Shown piece after piece: positions 11,529 to 23,248 of a stretch of 64,000 nt of DNA. The notes below the pieces were generated by a model that was given only the letters and a program-made list of their open reading frames with translations, had not been told where the DNA came from and searched no databases. The stretch's first letter is position 1, and each line of letters opens with the position of its first letter. A program made the translations under genes and the position numbers. This stretch comes from Aedes albopictus (taxonomy: Eukaryota; Arthropoda; Insecta; Diptera; Culicidae): the NCBI RefSeq assembly GCF_035046485.1, contig NC_085137.1, positions 500,112,536-500,176,535 on the forward strand, given 5' to 3'.

Positions 11529-11784
11529 CACTGGGGTAGCCAGGAGGGGGGGGGGGGGGGTAAGAGTTAAACCTACACCCCCCCCCCCCTCCAACCAAAA
11601 TTTGTCGAACAAATTTTCATTATAAAGCGCCTTGCGACGAAAAAAAAATTTCCGGCTGTGCCGCTATTTTCAAACAACGAATACTATTACTCATTACTAT
11701 TTACAAAATGTAAGTGTCAAATCAAAAAAGGTATAATTGACAGTTTAAAACCCCTCCCACAGACAATTTCTGGCTGCACCACTG
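11529..11784. mobile_element. 256-bp hAT-type MITE with 8-bp duplication
   Basis: TGGCGAAA stands exactly on both sides (11521-11528 and 11785-11792). The ends are CACTGGGGTAGCCAGG and, inverted, CAGTGGTGCAGCCAGAA. Runs of G and C near 11548-11592 lie just inside the left end. Eight-base duplication and CAGTGG ends fit the hAT superfamily. Non-coding. Confidence 0.88.
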
Positions 11785-11929
11785 TGGCGAAACTATTGAA
11801 TAAACATTTAAATAAAACATTCATTAAATAGACGCGACGTGAGACGAGACACGACACCTATGGTTCTTACAATCGTCAAAGTAAAAGTAATTAAAAAATT
11901 ACATAATGCCGACCGGTTTGACGCTTGAT

Positions 11930-13255
11930 GCAGCGACAATGTCCGGATTTCTCCAGATTCTCATTCAGGAATTCCTGCAGGAGTACTTTAAGGAAAAATC
12001 TCCAAGATTTTCTAAAGAAATTCTTTCAGAAGGATTCAGGGATGCCTCCTAGATGTACATCAGAGATTCATCCAGAAAATTTTTCAGAGATTAGTCTGAG
12101 AGTTTCTTCGGGAATACCTGCAGAAATTCCTACACGAGTTTCTTTTGGAACTAGTCCAGGAGTTTCATCAAAGATTCCCCCAGGAGATCCAACGAGGGAT
12201 TTCTCCTGACGTGCTGTAGGGATCGCTCAAAGAGATCCTTCATGGATCACTCCGGGAGTTTTATCAATTCCTTCGGGGATTGCTCTTGGAATTACTGCGA
12301 GATGCTCCATGAACAATTTTCAGATATTCTTTCAAGAGTTCTTCCAAGGATCGCTCCAGAAGTTTCTTCGGTGTTGTAGCATATCCAGGAGTTCATTCAG
12401 GGATCTAATAAATCCAGGAGAAGTCAGGGATGAATCCGGGTTTTCATTAGGAATTGCTTCAGAAGTTTCCTAAGCTATTTCATCAGGAGTTCGCTTAGTT
12501 ATTCTTCCAGAAGTCCCTTCAGAGATTCTTTCAGGAGATCCATCAAGAATTCCGTTAGAAGTTTTTGAAGAGATCCCTGTATGAGGTCTTTAGAAATTAG
12601 TCTAAGAGTTCCTGCAGGGATTCCTTCTGTAGTTCAAAAATTAGTCCAGGAGTTACTTCAGAAATTCTTCCAGGATTTTTTCAAAGATTCCTACAGAAGT
12701 TCCTTCAGAAATCTCTCCAGGAGTTCCTTCAGAGAATCTTATAGGAGGATAGAAGGATACCTCCAGGAAAATTAAGAAGTTCCCCCAGAAGTTTATTCAG
12801 GGACAAAGAGACGAACCAGCCAAGGGCTGAAAGTCTCTTTAATAAAGACAAATCAATCAATCAATTATTCAGGGATTCCTATATAAGGGATTCCTATATA
12901 AGGAATCCTTCTAAGTTTCCTTCAGAATACCCTCAGGGGATCCCTCGAGAAGTTCCTTTAGGGATTCTACCGGGAGTTCTTCCAGGGATCGCTCCTGTGG
13001 TCTTTCAGTTTGTAGATTGAGATTGAGATTTTTCTAGGAGGATTCATCCGGGACTTACATCAGATATTTCTTCAGAAGCTCATTCAGGAATTCCTAAAGA
13101 AGTTGCTTCAGGGAATCTTGTAGGAGTTCCTTCAATAATTTCCTTAGGGCATATATCCAGGATATTATTGAGGGATCTCTCATGGAGTTTCTACAAGAAT
13201 TCCTCCAGGAAGTCTTTAGGGGATACCTTTTCCCACTCGGAAAGATTTCCTTTGG
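11930..13255. repeat. 12-mer minisatellite block
   Basis: Degenerate TTCCTCCAGGAA-type repeats, in a variant rich in GGAGTTCCTTCAG. A short LINE tail is inserted at 12804-12864. Frames through the block are low-complexity. Confidence 0.85.
12804..12864 (+). mobile_element. 61-bp LINE 3' end with 11-bp duplication
   Basis: TTATTCAGGGA stands on both sides (12793-12803 and 12865-12875), which is part of the host 12-mer repeat. The insert carries GAACCAGCCAAGGGCTGAAA, AATAAAG and a (AATC) tail, the type of 3' end seen on mosquito RTE-like LINEs. It is an extreme 5' truncation. Confidence 0.8.
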
Positions 13256-13939
13256 GAGATTCCGCTGAAAACATAGTTTACAAAATAAAACGAAAGTCGT
13301 GAACTTCTGTTAACGACCAAAATTTTTGAAGCATAATTTAGCGCTGATTTCGAAACCGTGCTTCAAAAAATTTAAAGTAGAACAGTTTTTGAGTATTGGC
13401 TCAATATCGAGTTTTACAACTTTTTAAATATGGAATTTACTAAAATTCAAATATCTTGCGTTTTGTTCAACCAAATTTAAATCTTTTTCCATAAAATAAA
13501 AGCTGAATACAATACCATTCGATCATCTGAATGCAGGTTTTGCGTTAGATTGATGAAATTCAAGATATTGACGAGATTTGGGGACGATCTCCTTAAATTT
13601 TTGCAAAATTTCCAAAAATATATGAAGAAATGTTTTTTTTTTCAATAAGAAAAAAACCATTTAAAAATTCTTTCTCAACGTTTATTTAACATATCATATG
13701 TAGGCGAGATACAGTAAAAAAATCAGCTCAATCGGATAACTAATTACGGAGAATGAGATGTGTGAAGTGAGCGACTTTGCTTAAAAATAGAACAAAAATC
13801 GATTTCAAATCATCAGCCTTGTATGGAAAGTCGAAAAAATTTCCGCTCTACTGTAATTTTTTTCCTTCGTGTTTTCGAACTCAGGGCATGATTCTACGCC
13901 AAAAAGGATCATCAGCTTACAGAGTTCAAAAATGCTGTA
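13256..13939. other. AT-rich insertion between two 12-mer blocks, no gene
   Basis: The 12-mer pattern stops at about 13255 and resumes near 13940. The sequence between is AT-rich, without TIRs or coding sequence that could be recognised; it is probably an inserted, decayed element. Confidence 0.45.
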
Positions 13940-14520
13940 AACTAGTGAAATCCTTCGGGGATTCCATCTGGATTCCTATCGGAATTTTTTCGAGTATTCT
14001 CTTGGAATTCCTGCAGGGATTTATCTGGTAGTTTCTTCGGGAATTACGCCTGGACTTTCTAGAGAATTCTCGTGGACTTCCTTCGAGGATTCTACTTGGA
14101 ATTTCATCGGGCATTCCTCCTGGAATTCTTTCAGGGATTCCTTATGTAATGTCTTAGGAGCCTAGAATTCACTCTGGTATTTTTTCCAGGTATTCTTCCA
14201 GAATAATTTCGGGGGTTCTTCTTGGAATTCTTTCGGGGAATCTTCCTAGATTTTCTTCCGGGGTTTCCTTCTAGACTTCTTTCTTGTATTCCTCTTAAAA
14301 TTTATTCCTCCTGGACATTCCTCCTGGATTTCCTTCAGGGATACCTCATGGGATTCCTTCAGGAGTCCTCCTGGAATTCTTCCGGGGTTTCCTTCTGGAA
14401 TTCCTTTGACGATTTCATCCAGAATTCCTTCGCAGATTTCTCTTGGAATTCCTTCGGAGATTCCTCTTAGACTTCCTATGGGGATTCTTCTTGAAATTTC
14501 TTCTGGATTCCTCTCAAACA
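13940..14520. repeat. 12-mer minisatellite block
   Basis: Units of the type GGAATTCCTTCGGGGATTCC. The frames running through it on both strands are repeat translations. The block ends next to the tetranucleotide array. Confidence 0.85.
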
Positions 14521-14546
14521 CAATAGCACACGAAATAATCACTTTT

Positions 14547-15221
<675 letters not shown>

Positions 15222-17949
15222 GATATTGAAATTAGCCCACTAGAAATTTCACCAAGTAACTCTAATGTCAGCCGAGGCTGTCATCGTAAATTACAATTCA
15301 ACCGACTCGACTTCAACCACCACCAGGAAGTCATTCAACTAGATTCAAAACGGAGTGTGGACCAGTTTAACCTTTCTCGGTCTGCTCTTGTAACCACCTA
15401 ACGAACCCCAGCTAAGCTAATATTTGTCAAATTACTCGGAGGTGCACTACAATAGTCCATTAATTCGCACATCTCGCGTGTGTTATCGCAAAATGCTATA
15501 ATTTGGATCGTGAACTTTTCACCGAACTTGGGCTAATGAACCCCATCAGATGCAGTGCGTTGCAAATTGCCACCGAAGATAAACGAACAGCTAAATCGGA
15601 AAACACATCCCTCAACAAAATATCAAACCGGTCCGATCTGCACGACGGACGACGCGACGGTCCGCTAGAAAGTGGTTGGTTGAAAAGTTGCAGCAGCAGC
15701 AGCAACAAAATAGTACGCTTTTTGAAGCTCCACCCTGCTGGCTGACGACGCGACATGCGGTAATGGAGAACAGGTAGTCGCGAAGATCCCGTCATATGTA
15801 CACTACCTGCGTCATATGTTCAGACTTACAAAAGAATATTGAACAAATAATTAATCGCCCCAGAAATCCCTTGAAACTGGTACAATAATTCAATATTAAG
15901 AAAACGGATGATTTAGTTCTTCTGAACAATTTTCCTAAAATTTTGAAAATTAGGCGAATTTTAGGTGACACTCTAGGTGATCCCGAATTTGTTGAGATGA
16001 TGTCAAGATGCATTACTTTTTCACGTGTTCATACTCAAGTACAAAGCAGTGTACGAATATACTGCCATCCGAGGTGAACAAATGCAGCGAGCGTGCTTTG
16101 CTAGCCAAATGAGCCAAGCTAGTGTGTAGCAGTCAGCCAGCAGCGGATGGAGATCAGCCGTATGTGATAAGTGATTCCAATCAAATAGCGAAATGAGTTG
16201 CCGAGACAACAAGCAAAGGAAGTTGGACTTTTGGAGACCTCTACCGTCCAAGGAAGGCAGCACGGAAGCACTCGAAGTTGAGACGCGCTCGCTCGCTCGT
16301 AAGACGGCCACAGCGGCAGTGCAGCAGTGGAATGTCCACTTTTGGTAGACTCCGCAACACTCGCTAAGCTGTGACCAAACAAAACTAGTGGTAATACAGT
16401 TTCACTTTAAATCGAACTCACTGCTCTGCGTGGTTCAGTTGGGTTGGGGGTTGAAACAGGTTGTACTGGTCAGACGTGCGAAGAGAGGTGAAATTTCACT
16501 CTCAGCTGTACAGTAAGATTGATCGTTGTGATGATGAGCGAGTCGCGTGCTGATCAATCGCTCGTAATTTTGCATTTATACATTATAGCCGAAATTCTAA
16601 CATTCTATGAAGAAAAATCCGAGGTACATGAAAGTTCGATAATAATCAAAGTTTTGACACCGTGTAACGTATCACATAGTGCTTATCCCAAGAAAATCCA
16701 CACACTTGAAACTGGAATTTATTGGAGAAATCTATAAACTATAGTTGAATCGTGTAACTGATAAAGTAAAATTAGATTCATCATCGCGATGTTGATGTCT
16801 TCAATAACCGAATTATTCAAAATTAAATTGTTTCGCCCTATTGTCGATAAATGACTGGTGATCAAGAAAATGTGCCAAATTTCAGCCGCGTAACATCGAC
16901 TTACTAATTAAAACAATGTTGAACACATCAAGCCTGTCTCGTTGAACACAACACTATCGATGATCACCCTTCATTCGAGGGAATGCCTGTCATGTTCGGC
17001 AAGGTATCATTACGCACTGTAGGTCAAGATAATGGCCCAGTACAAAAGCACTATTACGATACGATGCTGTCTGTCGCACATGAGTGATTTTCGGCACGAG
17101 GTGATATGTAATGACAGAGTACCTACTTGTCCCACTAGCGAACAGCGATAAAGCTCGACGTGGACACTCGTCTGCTTCCGCCCCGTTGATAAGGATCATA
17201 GTGCGACTGAATTCCTTACGGTTACCATTTCGACCTCTCAAGTGGTTATGGTCTCAAGTGGGGGAAATATCCAAGTCATCAATCTCTTTGGAACGTGTGG
17301 TGGAGCACACGTCTGTTTGGCAAGCCTTCTCGGGGAAATACTAACATATGATCGTCAACTTTGGGGTGCATAACCTTACTACACGTGGTCATCAATCATA
17401 ATCTTCCAACTGCAGGGTGATTACCATAACAATAATAATAATCTTGTTTTCTTCGAGCCCAAACCAAATAACATCGACCACGGTTGCCGAGCAGAGTTCC
17501 ACATCCGACATGCATTTGGTTCGCTCAATGCACGACAACCGTAGTTTAAGGGTAAACTGACCACATTTCACTTTTAACCTGAGAAAAAAGTTCTAATTTA
17601 TGATCGCAGTTCAAGATTGCATTGCGAATAATTTCAGGAGTTCCTAGTAGAGTAAAATATCACTACCAGCTTCCCTCAGTCGATAGAATTCCTCCCAGAT
17701 GTTGGATTCTTCAACATGGTGGTCTCGCACCCTGGTGTAAAATTTATTTGATCCAGAAACAGACATTTTTCAACAATCCTAGGAACAAAAATGTTGTATG
17801 TCAGGCATTCAAAAGCCATGACTACTCTCTCCTCGTACCCACTAAACACATTCCTATGGTCGCCAAACCCTTCGTCTCTCCGGAACCACCAAGAAGGTAT
17901 TGTTTCGGAGAGGGGATAGTACACAGCGCACCCTCAAGGTTAGCTGCGT
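15222..17949. other. Low-repeat island, no gene assigned
   Basis: Mostly non-repetitive, with GC- and CpG-richer parts around 15480-15780 and 16020-16480. A MITE fragment lies at 16571-16665. No conserved protein was recognised on either strand. The island may hold a promoter, an untranslated exon or an intronic enhancer. Confidence 0.35.
16571..16665 (+). repeat. Solo end of the MITE found whole at 59093-59437
   Basis: Nearly identical to 59341-59435 (shared words TTATACATTATAGCCGAAAT and GAGGTACATGAAAGTTCGAT, ending in ACACCGTG). Only one terminal segment is present here. Confidence 0.8.
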
Positions 17950-18420
17950 AGCCTAGCAGCAACGAACATCGATGACTCGCTCTGGAGAGTCCATCACGGT
18001 AGCATGCTGGCGCTTAGCCAGTTTTCCGAGTGGTCCTCGCCACTCCCTTTGTCCTCGGAAGGCGGGCAGGGTCAACGTCGCCCGCATTCAACTGCTTGGC
18101 AGACATCAAATCTGATGCCCACGTGCAACCCGATCTGATCTGCCCGTAAAGAAGGGTATCACTACCCTTCAGGCTCTATCAGATGCACCCGAAGATTGCA
18201 GACAGCAGGGTCTCACCTACCCCGATCCATGCCCGAGACTTCTTTCCAACCGCGGCCACTCGGATCCAACCCAGTAGACCGACGCCACGACAGCACCGCT
18301 ACCGGGACTTCCTCTCCGCAACCACTTATTCGCTGTAAGGGTCGATCTCGACCGCAGGGACCGGTATGACCTATGTAGCCGACTCCGAACCCTTGGACCA
18401 CCTCATGCATAGCGTCTGCA

Positions 18421-20672
18421 CTAGCCATTCTCCGAGTCCACCCACCACATCCCCTGTAGCTCCCAGACGATATGGGTGATAGCCGTTGAAACGGCGTTCC
18501 AGCCAAACTCATCCCTACACATCCTCTGGAACAAATTGTCCGGAGTTGTTTCCTTCTCGCATGTGGCAAGCATGCGGTCACGCGTTGTGCGAAAACGCGG
18601 GCACACGAACAAAACGTGTTCCGCCGTTTCCTCTAAACCATTGCACACTGGACATTCGAGAGCATCCGCATGCCCGAAACGGTGTAGATACTGTCGGAAG
18701 CAACCATGACCTGTAAGGACCTGTGTCAGGTGGAATGTAACTTCCTCATTGCGCCTATTAATCCAACTATCTACCCTCGGTATCAACCTCTGGGTCAACC
18801 TTCCTTTGGTGGAACTGTCCCACGCGTGCTGCCATTTGACCATAGAGGCCCATCCTGGCAGTCCCGCGTATGCCTTTTGTGCCGCGCATTTCGAAGCACT
18901 CCATATCCTCACTGATATGCTGAATGCTGATAGGCACCATTCCAGTAATGACGCATAGAGCGTCGTGTGACACGGTACGGTACGCGCTCGCAACCCTCAG
19001 GCACATAAGCCTGTAAGTACTTTCCAGCTTCCGTCGGTAGCATTCAGTACTTAGCGCGGTGCCCCACGCCGGGCCGCCATACCTAAGTATGGACGTAGCA
19101 ACACTAACCAGTCGAGCACTTGACACTGAAGAAGTCTGTAAGTCACAGACGAAATAGGCCTATCTGTCCGAAGATAAGCACAGTAGTAGAATTAAAAGGA
19201 ATTTGCTCGTCCTTTCTAGTTTTTCTTTAAAAAAGAGTTATTCATTTTTTATTTTCTTTTGCAAAAGTGAAGTATTAATGAAGTGTTTTTTAAAATTAAA
19301 CTAGAGTCTGAAGTAACAAGTTCTACTAAAAGCTCTAAAGTAATAGTAAAGTAATAGTAAACTAACCAGAAGCTTACGCTTACTGGCGTACACCGCAGAG
19401 CTATTGGACATCATCCGGGACAGTGCCGCAATAGCTGTGGAGGCTCTTTTACAGGCATAATCGACGTGGCTACCGAAGGTAAGCTTATCGTCGTGATGAT
19501 CGAGCCCAAGGGTTTGACGGAACGCTTTGACAGGATAGTGCACTCTTCTACACTGATCTCCATCTGCTGCTCCGACTTCCGGTTATTAACAACCGTCACC
19601 TCAGTTTTGTGGTGAGCCAGCTCCAGTTTCCTGGACCGCATCCACGTCTCCACAACCTTGATCGAGTGGTCGGTAGTCAACTTCACCTCCTCGATCGTTT
19701 CACCGTAGACTTCGAGCGTAATGCCGTCGGCAAATCCGACAATCTCCACTCCCACTGGGTACTCTAACCTCAACACCTCGTCGTACATGACATTCCATAA
19801 CACCGGACCCAGGATGGAACCTTGCAGGACTCCTGAGGTTATGTGAAAACACTTCCGACCCACCTCCGTGTCGTAAACTTACGTGATTCTGAGAGTAGCT
19901 TTCGAGAATCTTGTACAAGTACTCCGGTATCCCCAGACACAAGACCGTATCGGCAATAGCAGACCAGCTGGCGCTATTTGACGCATTCCTTACATCCAGA
20001 GTCACTACCGCTCAGAAGCGAATTTCCCCTCCTCTTAGGCTCGAGTGCTTTCTCGGAGGTTTTTGTAACCGACAAGATAGCGTCTACGGTGGACCTCCGC
20101 TTCCGGAAGCCGTACTGGTTGCTCGAAAGACCATTTTCGCCCTCGGTGAACCTCAACATTCTATTGAGGATGATCATTTCGAGCACCTTCCCCGTCGTGT
20201 CAATCAAGCATATTGGTCTATATGCCGACGGGTCTCCGGGTGGTTTCCCCGCCTTTGGCAATAGTACTAGGCTCTGCCTCTTCCAAGCTTCTGGGAAAAC
20301 TCCCTCGTCCAGGCATTTCTGCATAGCAGACCTGAACATCTCGGGAGCCTCTGCAATGGCTACTTTTAAGGCCAGGTTCGGAACTCCGTCCGGACCTGGG
20401 GCCTTACCTACGCTAAGGGACTTAGCTATCCCCGCAAGTTCCACATCGGTGACCCTCTCCTCATCACCAGCCCCATTCCCCGGCTGTCCTACGAAAGGAG
20501 GCCATGGACTAGGTTCATGACAAGGAAAAAGTCCTCCAATGATCCCCTCCAACATCTCTGGAGATTGCTCTGTAGGAGCCATCACACCTCTCGTCTTGGC
20601 CATAACGATCCTGTAGGCGTCACCCCACGGGTTCGCATTGGCACTCTGACAGAGACCCTCAAAGCCCGTGGT
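18421..20672 (-). pseudogene. R1-clade ORF2 remnant (reverse transcriptase, zinc finger)
   Basis: Reading right to left, reverse-transcriptase blocks appear in order. The fingers come first with GKAPGPDG, PSAYRPICL and SNQYGFRKRRST (20603-19974). Motif A is TLDVRNASNSASW, which follows in another frame (20005-19700). The palm with QGSILGPVLWN and FADG is at 19863-19411, followed by HHKTEV. The thumb and C-terminal part is at 19111-18421, with the zinc-binding segment CPVCNGLEETAEHVLFVC. The catalytic FADD box reads FADG. Several frameshifts and the inserted element break the gene, so it cannot make an active enzyme. HHKTEV and the FGHADALECPVC segment favour the R1 clade over Jockey. Confidence 0.87.
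19112..19360 (+). mobile_element. SINE-like retroposon with 9-bp duplication
   Basis: ACTAACCAG stands on both sides (19103-19111 and 19361-19369), so the insertion split the R1 element. It contains ACTGAAGAAGTCTG, GACGAAATAGGCCTATCTG and GATAAGC motifs, then a T-rich and AT-rich part, and ends in a short (TAATAGTAAAG) tail. A close copy in opposite orientation lies at 54861-54985, and the hairpin at 8917-9159 has a related core. No RNA polymerase III boxes were clear. Confidence 0.8.
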
Positions 20673-20796
20673 CTATCTGGGAGCAAGTGTCATCACTTCG
20701 GTGTCCCCAGGTTTTAGCGCACTCCAGTCAATGTCTTTTCTAGTATGAAGGGCTAATGAGGCAATCCAATCAACTAGCTGGAAGTTCTTCTTCTTA

Positions 20797-21130
20797 TCAT
20801 ATCTGCAATATAATACTATAGTGCTTGGGAAGCTCGGACAGAGCTTCGTCCTTCCCAGCAGTCTTGTTGTTCTTCAGTCCTCTAATGGCTGTCTTGACCG
20901 CGTTTAGCGCTACAGGTTCCACAGCCCGTTCGTCGTCGTCGATTGGAATTCTGTCATTCGCTCTTCCATTCTCACCGTTAAACAGTACATCGAAGTACTC
21001 TGTCCACCTGGCAGCTACCATTGTTTTATCCGTCAGCAGGTTTTCATCCTTGTCGTCGGATATGACGGGAAAAGCGCTGTTTTTCTCCACATGCCATTGA
21101 CAGTTTCGTAAAACCTCCGCATATCATTCT
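20797..21130 (-). pseudogene. RTE-clade reverse transcriptase N-terminal fragment
   Basis: Minus-strand peptide with FYETVNGMW at the right end, then LLTDKTMVAARWTEYFDVLF and VKTAIRGLKNNKTAGKDE. This is the linker and first reverse-transcriptase block of RTE-type LINEs. The conserved 'pAELfk' region that follows is already degraded (ALSELPKH) and the frame then ends. A C-terminal fragment of a similar element lies at 63584-63910. Only about 110 codons survive. Confidence 0.8.
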
Positions 21131-21259
21131 GTTCCATACTCTCTTGCGCATAAGTATGGAGATTGCTCAACATTTGAGGACTCTCTTTTCTTTTTGCTGT
21201 GGATTCGTTTTTCGGTTACTCTTGCTTTTTTGGTAACTTTGAGAGCAGCTCAAAATTAT

Positions 21260-22590
21260 AGATCCAAACTATTGTCAACTGGTGGTACGCTCTGATCCGT
21301 ACGAAATACTGACAAGACACAGCAGTTTCCGAAAACTTCAGCGAATTGTTACCTACGTGTACCGGTTCGTGAACAACTGTCGGAAGGTGCAGCGAGAAGG
21401 ATTTGCCGAAGAAATTCAAATGCTGCAGAATGACAGCACAAGTAGAAGTAAGTTGCTGCGGTTGCTGCCGTTGTCTCCGTTCCTCGACATCAACGGGCTG
21501 CTACGAGTCAGCGGTCGCCATCTAGGCATCACGTGACAAGGATTCTGATTGAGTCGCTGCATAACGAACATCTGCACGTGGGCCAACAAGGTCTGCTAGC
21601 CATCATTCGAAACCGTCACTTGCCGATAAGGGGTAAAATCGTTGTTCGGCAAGTTGTTAAGAATTGGGTGCGTTGAATACCGCGTTGTACCTGCCCCAGC
21701 ATTTGCTAGAGCCGGCATTGATTATGCAGGACCCATTGGCCTATATTGCGCTTTTCGTTGTATGAGCACAAAGGCCATACATTTAGAGGTCGCGTCCGAC
21801 CTTACAACTGAGGCATTTCTGGCCACCCGACAGCGCTTTGTTGGCAGAAGAGGCACCCCCGAGTAGCTTTACTCGGACAACGCTATAAATTTTTGTGTGG
21901 CTCAATCCGAGTTAACAGAACTGTACCGGCTTTTCAAGACGCAGCAGGCATCCGTGAAGATCAACCAGTTCTGTGAGGCGAAAAAGATACAATGGTCCTT
22001 CATTCCGCTTCGCTCGCCCAACTTTGGCGGGATTTGGGAAGCTGGGGTGAAGGCGGCCATATCGTTGCTGAAAAAGGTACTGTGTAAAACTTCGCTGACC
22101 TACGAGGAGCTTACAAAAGTTGTCGTACAAATAGAGGCGATACCCAATTCGCGACCGATTACTCCGATAACGAACGATCCAAATGACTTGACAGCGTTGA
22201 CCCCTGCTCACTTTTTGGTGGGTCGTGAACTCACCTCCCCTCCTGAACCGAACTATGAGGAAGTTAAGGTATCGTCATTGTCGCGCTGGCAGTATCTTCG
22301 GCGGCAAAAACAGGTATTCTGGTCGAGATCGTCGTCGGAGTACCTCAACGAACTTCAGCCAAGGGGTAAATGGTTCAAGGAGAAGATGGTTATCAAACCT
22401 GGAATGTTAGTGGTCCTGTGAGAGGAGAACGTGACACCACAGCAGTGGCATCTTGGACGGATTGTGCAGATTTATCCCGGCTTGGACAACATCATTCGAG
22501 TAGTCACCATCAGGACAGCAAATGGTGAAGTGAAGAGGGCAATCGAAAAGATTGCGGTTCTACCGATTAATTATAACTCCCTGTAAGGAT
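21260..22590 (+). pseudogene. BEL/Pao LTR retrotransposon pol 3' part (integrase, DUF5641)
   Basis: In order: a segment with LQRIVTYVYRFVNNCR and PFLDINGLLRVSGRH (21282-21536), typical of the stretch before BEL/Pao integrase; then the H2C2 zinc region with LHNEHLHVG (21540-21650), which is broken; then an integrase core with GIDYAGP, LYSDNAINF and SPNFGGIWEAGVKAA (21690-22060), giving the three acidic residues; then a C-terminal domain with WQYLRRQKQVFWSR and LQPRGKW (22280-22400) as in DUF5641. A stop at 21864-21866 lies between the first and second acidic residues, another at 22419-22421 near the end. Gag, protease and reverse transcriptase are absent, so it is a decayed 3' fragment. Confidence 0.9.
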
Positions 22591-22609
22591 TGTTGGACAC
22601 TACTTGCCA

Positions 22610-22728
22610 AGGGGGGGAGAAAGTTGTTAAGAATTTCGATTATTTGCGCAAAAGCGTCCATTTCTAAAAAGACATGTGTCACCCAATACTAAATAAAATG
22701 TTGTTGTTGTTTTATTGTTACCGAGAAG
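22610..22728 (+). mobile_element. Polypurine tract and start of the 3' LTR of the BEL/Pao remnant
   Basis: A purine run GGGGGGGAGAAAG (22609-22621) is followed at 22624 by TGTTAAGAATTTCG, the expected layout of a polypurine tract and LTR start. An AATAAA lies at about 22691. The LTR is cut by the TIR element that starts at 22729, and no end was found beyond it. Confidence 0.6.
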
Positions 22729-22988
22729 AGCAAACGTGCTTTTTATTTCCCCGAGTAAAACTCCCGGATTTACCAGTAGTGTGGACATTTATGAACCGGA
22801 TTACTGTTCCATAGCGTAACTTGACAATCCCTAAGCTTCAAATGCTCCGACAGCAGCAACTCGAAGAACATCTCCGCTCCTATGAGCATGTCCACCGCTC
22901 TACCAACTGAGCTATCGAAGAACCAAAAATGTCCACACTACTGGTAAATCCAGGAGTTTTATTCGGGAAAATAAAAAGCACGTTTGCT
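22729..22988. mobile_element. 260-bp TIR element carrying a tRNA-Tyr-like half
   Basis: Inverted ends of about 62 bp start AGCAAACGTGCTTTTTATTT. Inside, on the minus strand at 22891-22922, lies CTTCGATAGCTCAGTTGGTA and then GAGCGGTGGAC, the 5' half of a eukaryotic tRNA-Tyr (acceptor strand, D arm, start of the anticodon stem). The 3' half with the T arm was not found. The element interrupts the BEL/Pao LTR. Confidence 0.8.
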
Positions 22989-23060
22989 GAGTTATCTTAT
23001 GTTCAAAAATCTAAGTAATACAACAAGTTCTTGTAGAGGTTCTACTTGGAAATTGACTCC

Positions 23061-23248
23061 TTTCTCGGGGGATATTAGCTTTCGGCCAAAGAAAAGTGGT
23101 GATATACACGGGGTCAGACAAATTCATTATTTTCGAGCCCTGAAGAAGATCCCAACATCTCGATCGAAACGTTATGATACGAAGATACAAAAGTTAAGAT
23201 ACAAAATTAACGCTTTTCTTTGACTGAAAGCCGAAATCCCCCGAGAAA
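23061..23248 (-). mobile_element. Fold-back element with GAAGAAG...GATCGAAAC motif
   Basis: Inverted ends TTTCTCGGGGGAT continue inward to about 38 bp, with GCTTTC and CAAAGAAAAG on both sides. The middle holds CGAGCCCTGAAGAAGATC and GATCGAAACGTTATGA. The same end and motif occur in 3612-3786. No target duplication was certain. Confidence 0.6.

Larger units (their letters stand above)
17950..20720 (-). mobile_element. R1-clade non-LTR retrotransposon, 5'-truncated and decayed
   Basis: A minus-strand LINE whose second open frame (18421-20672) is described separately; the last ~470 bp (17950-18420) are its 3' part. It is 5'-truncated near 20720 and starts within the sequence just before the reverse transcriptase. 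A 249-bp SINE-like element is inserted at 19112-19360 with a 9-bp duplication. A related copy in plus orientation lies at 49390-52640. R1-clade elements move by target-primed reverse transcription. Confidence 0.85.

Noticed and set aside
22891..22922. tRNA-Tyr gene
   Set aside because: Only the 5' half is present, with no T arm or 3' acceptor strand.
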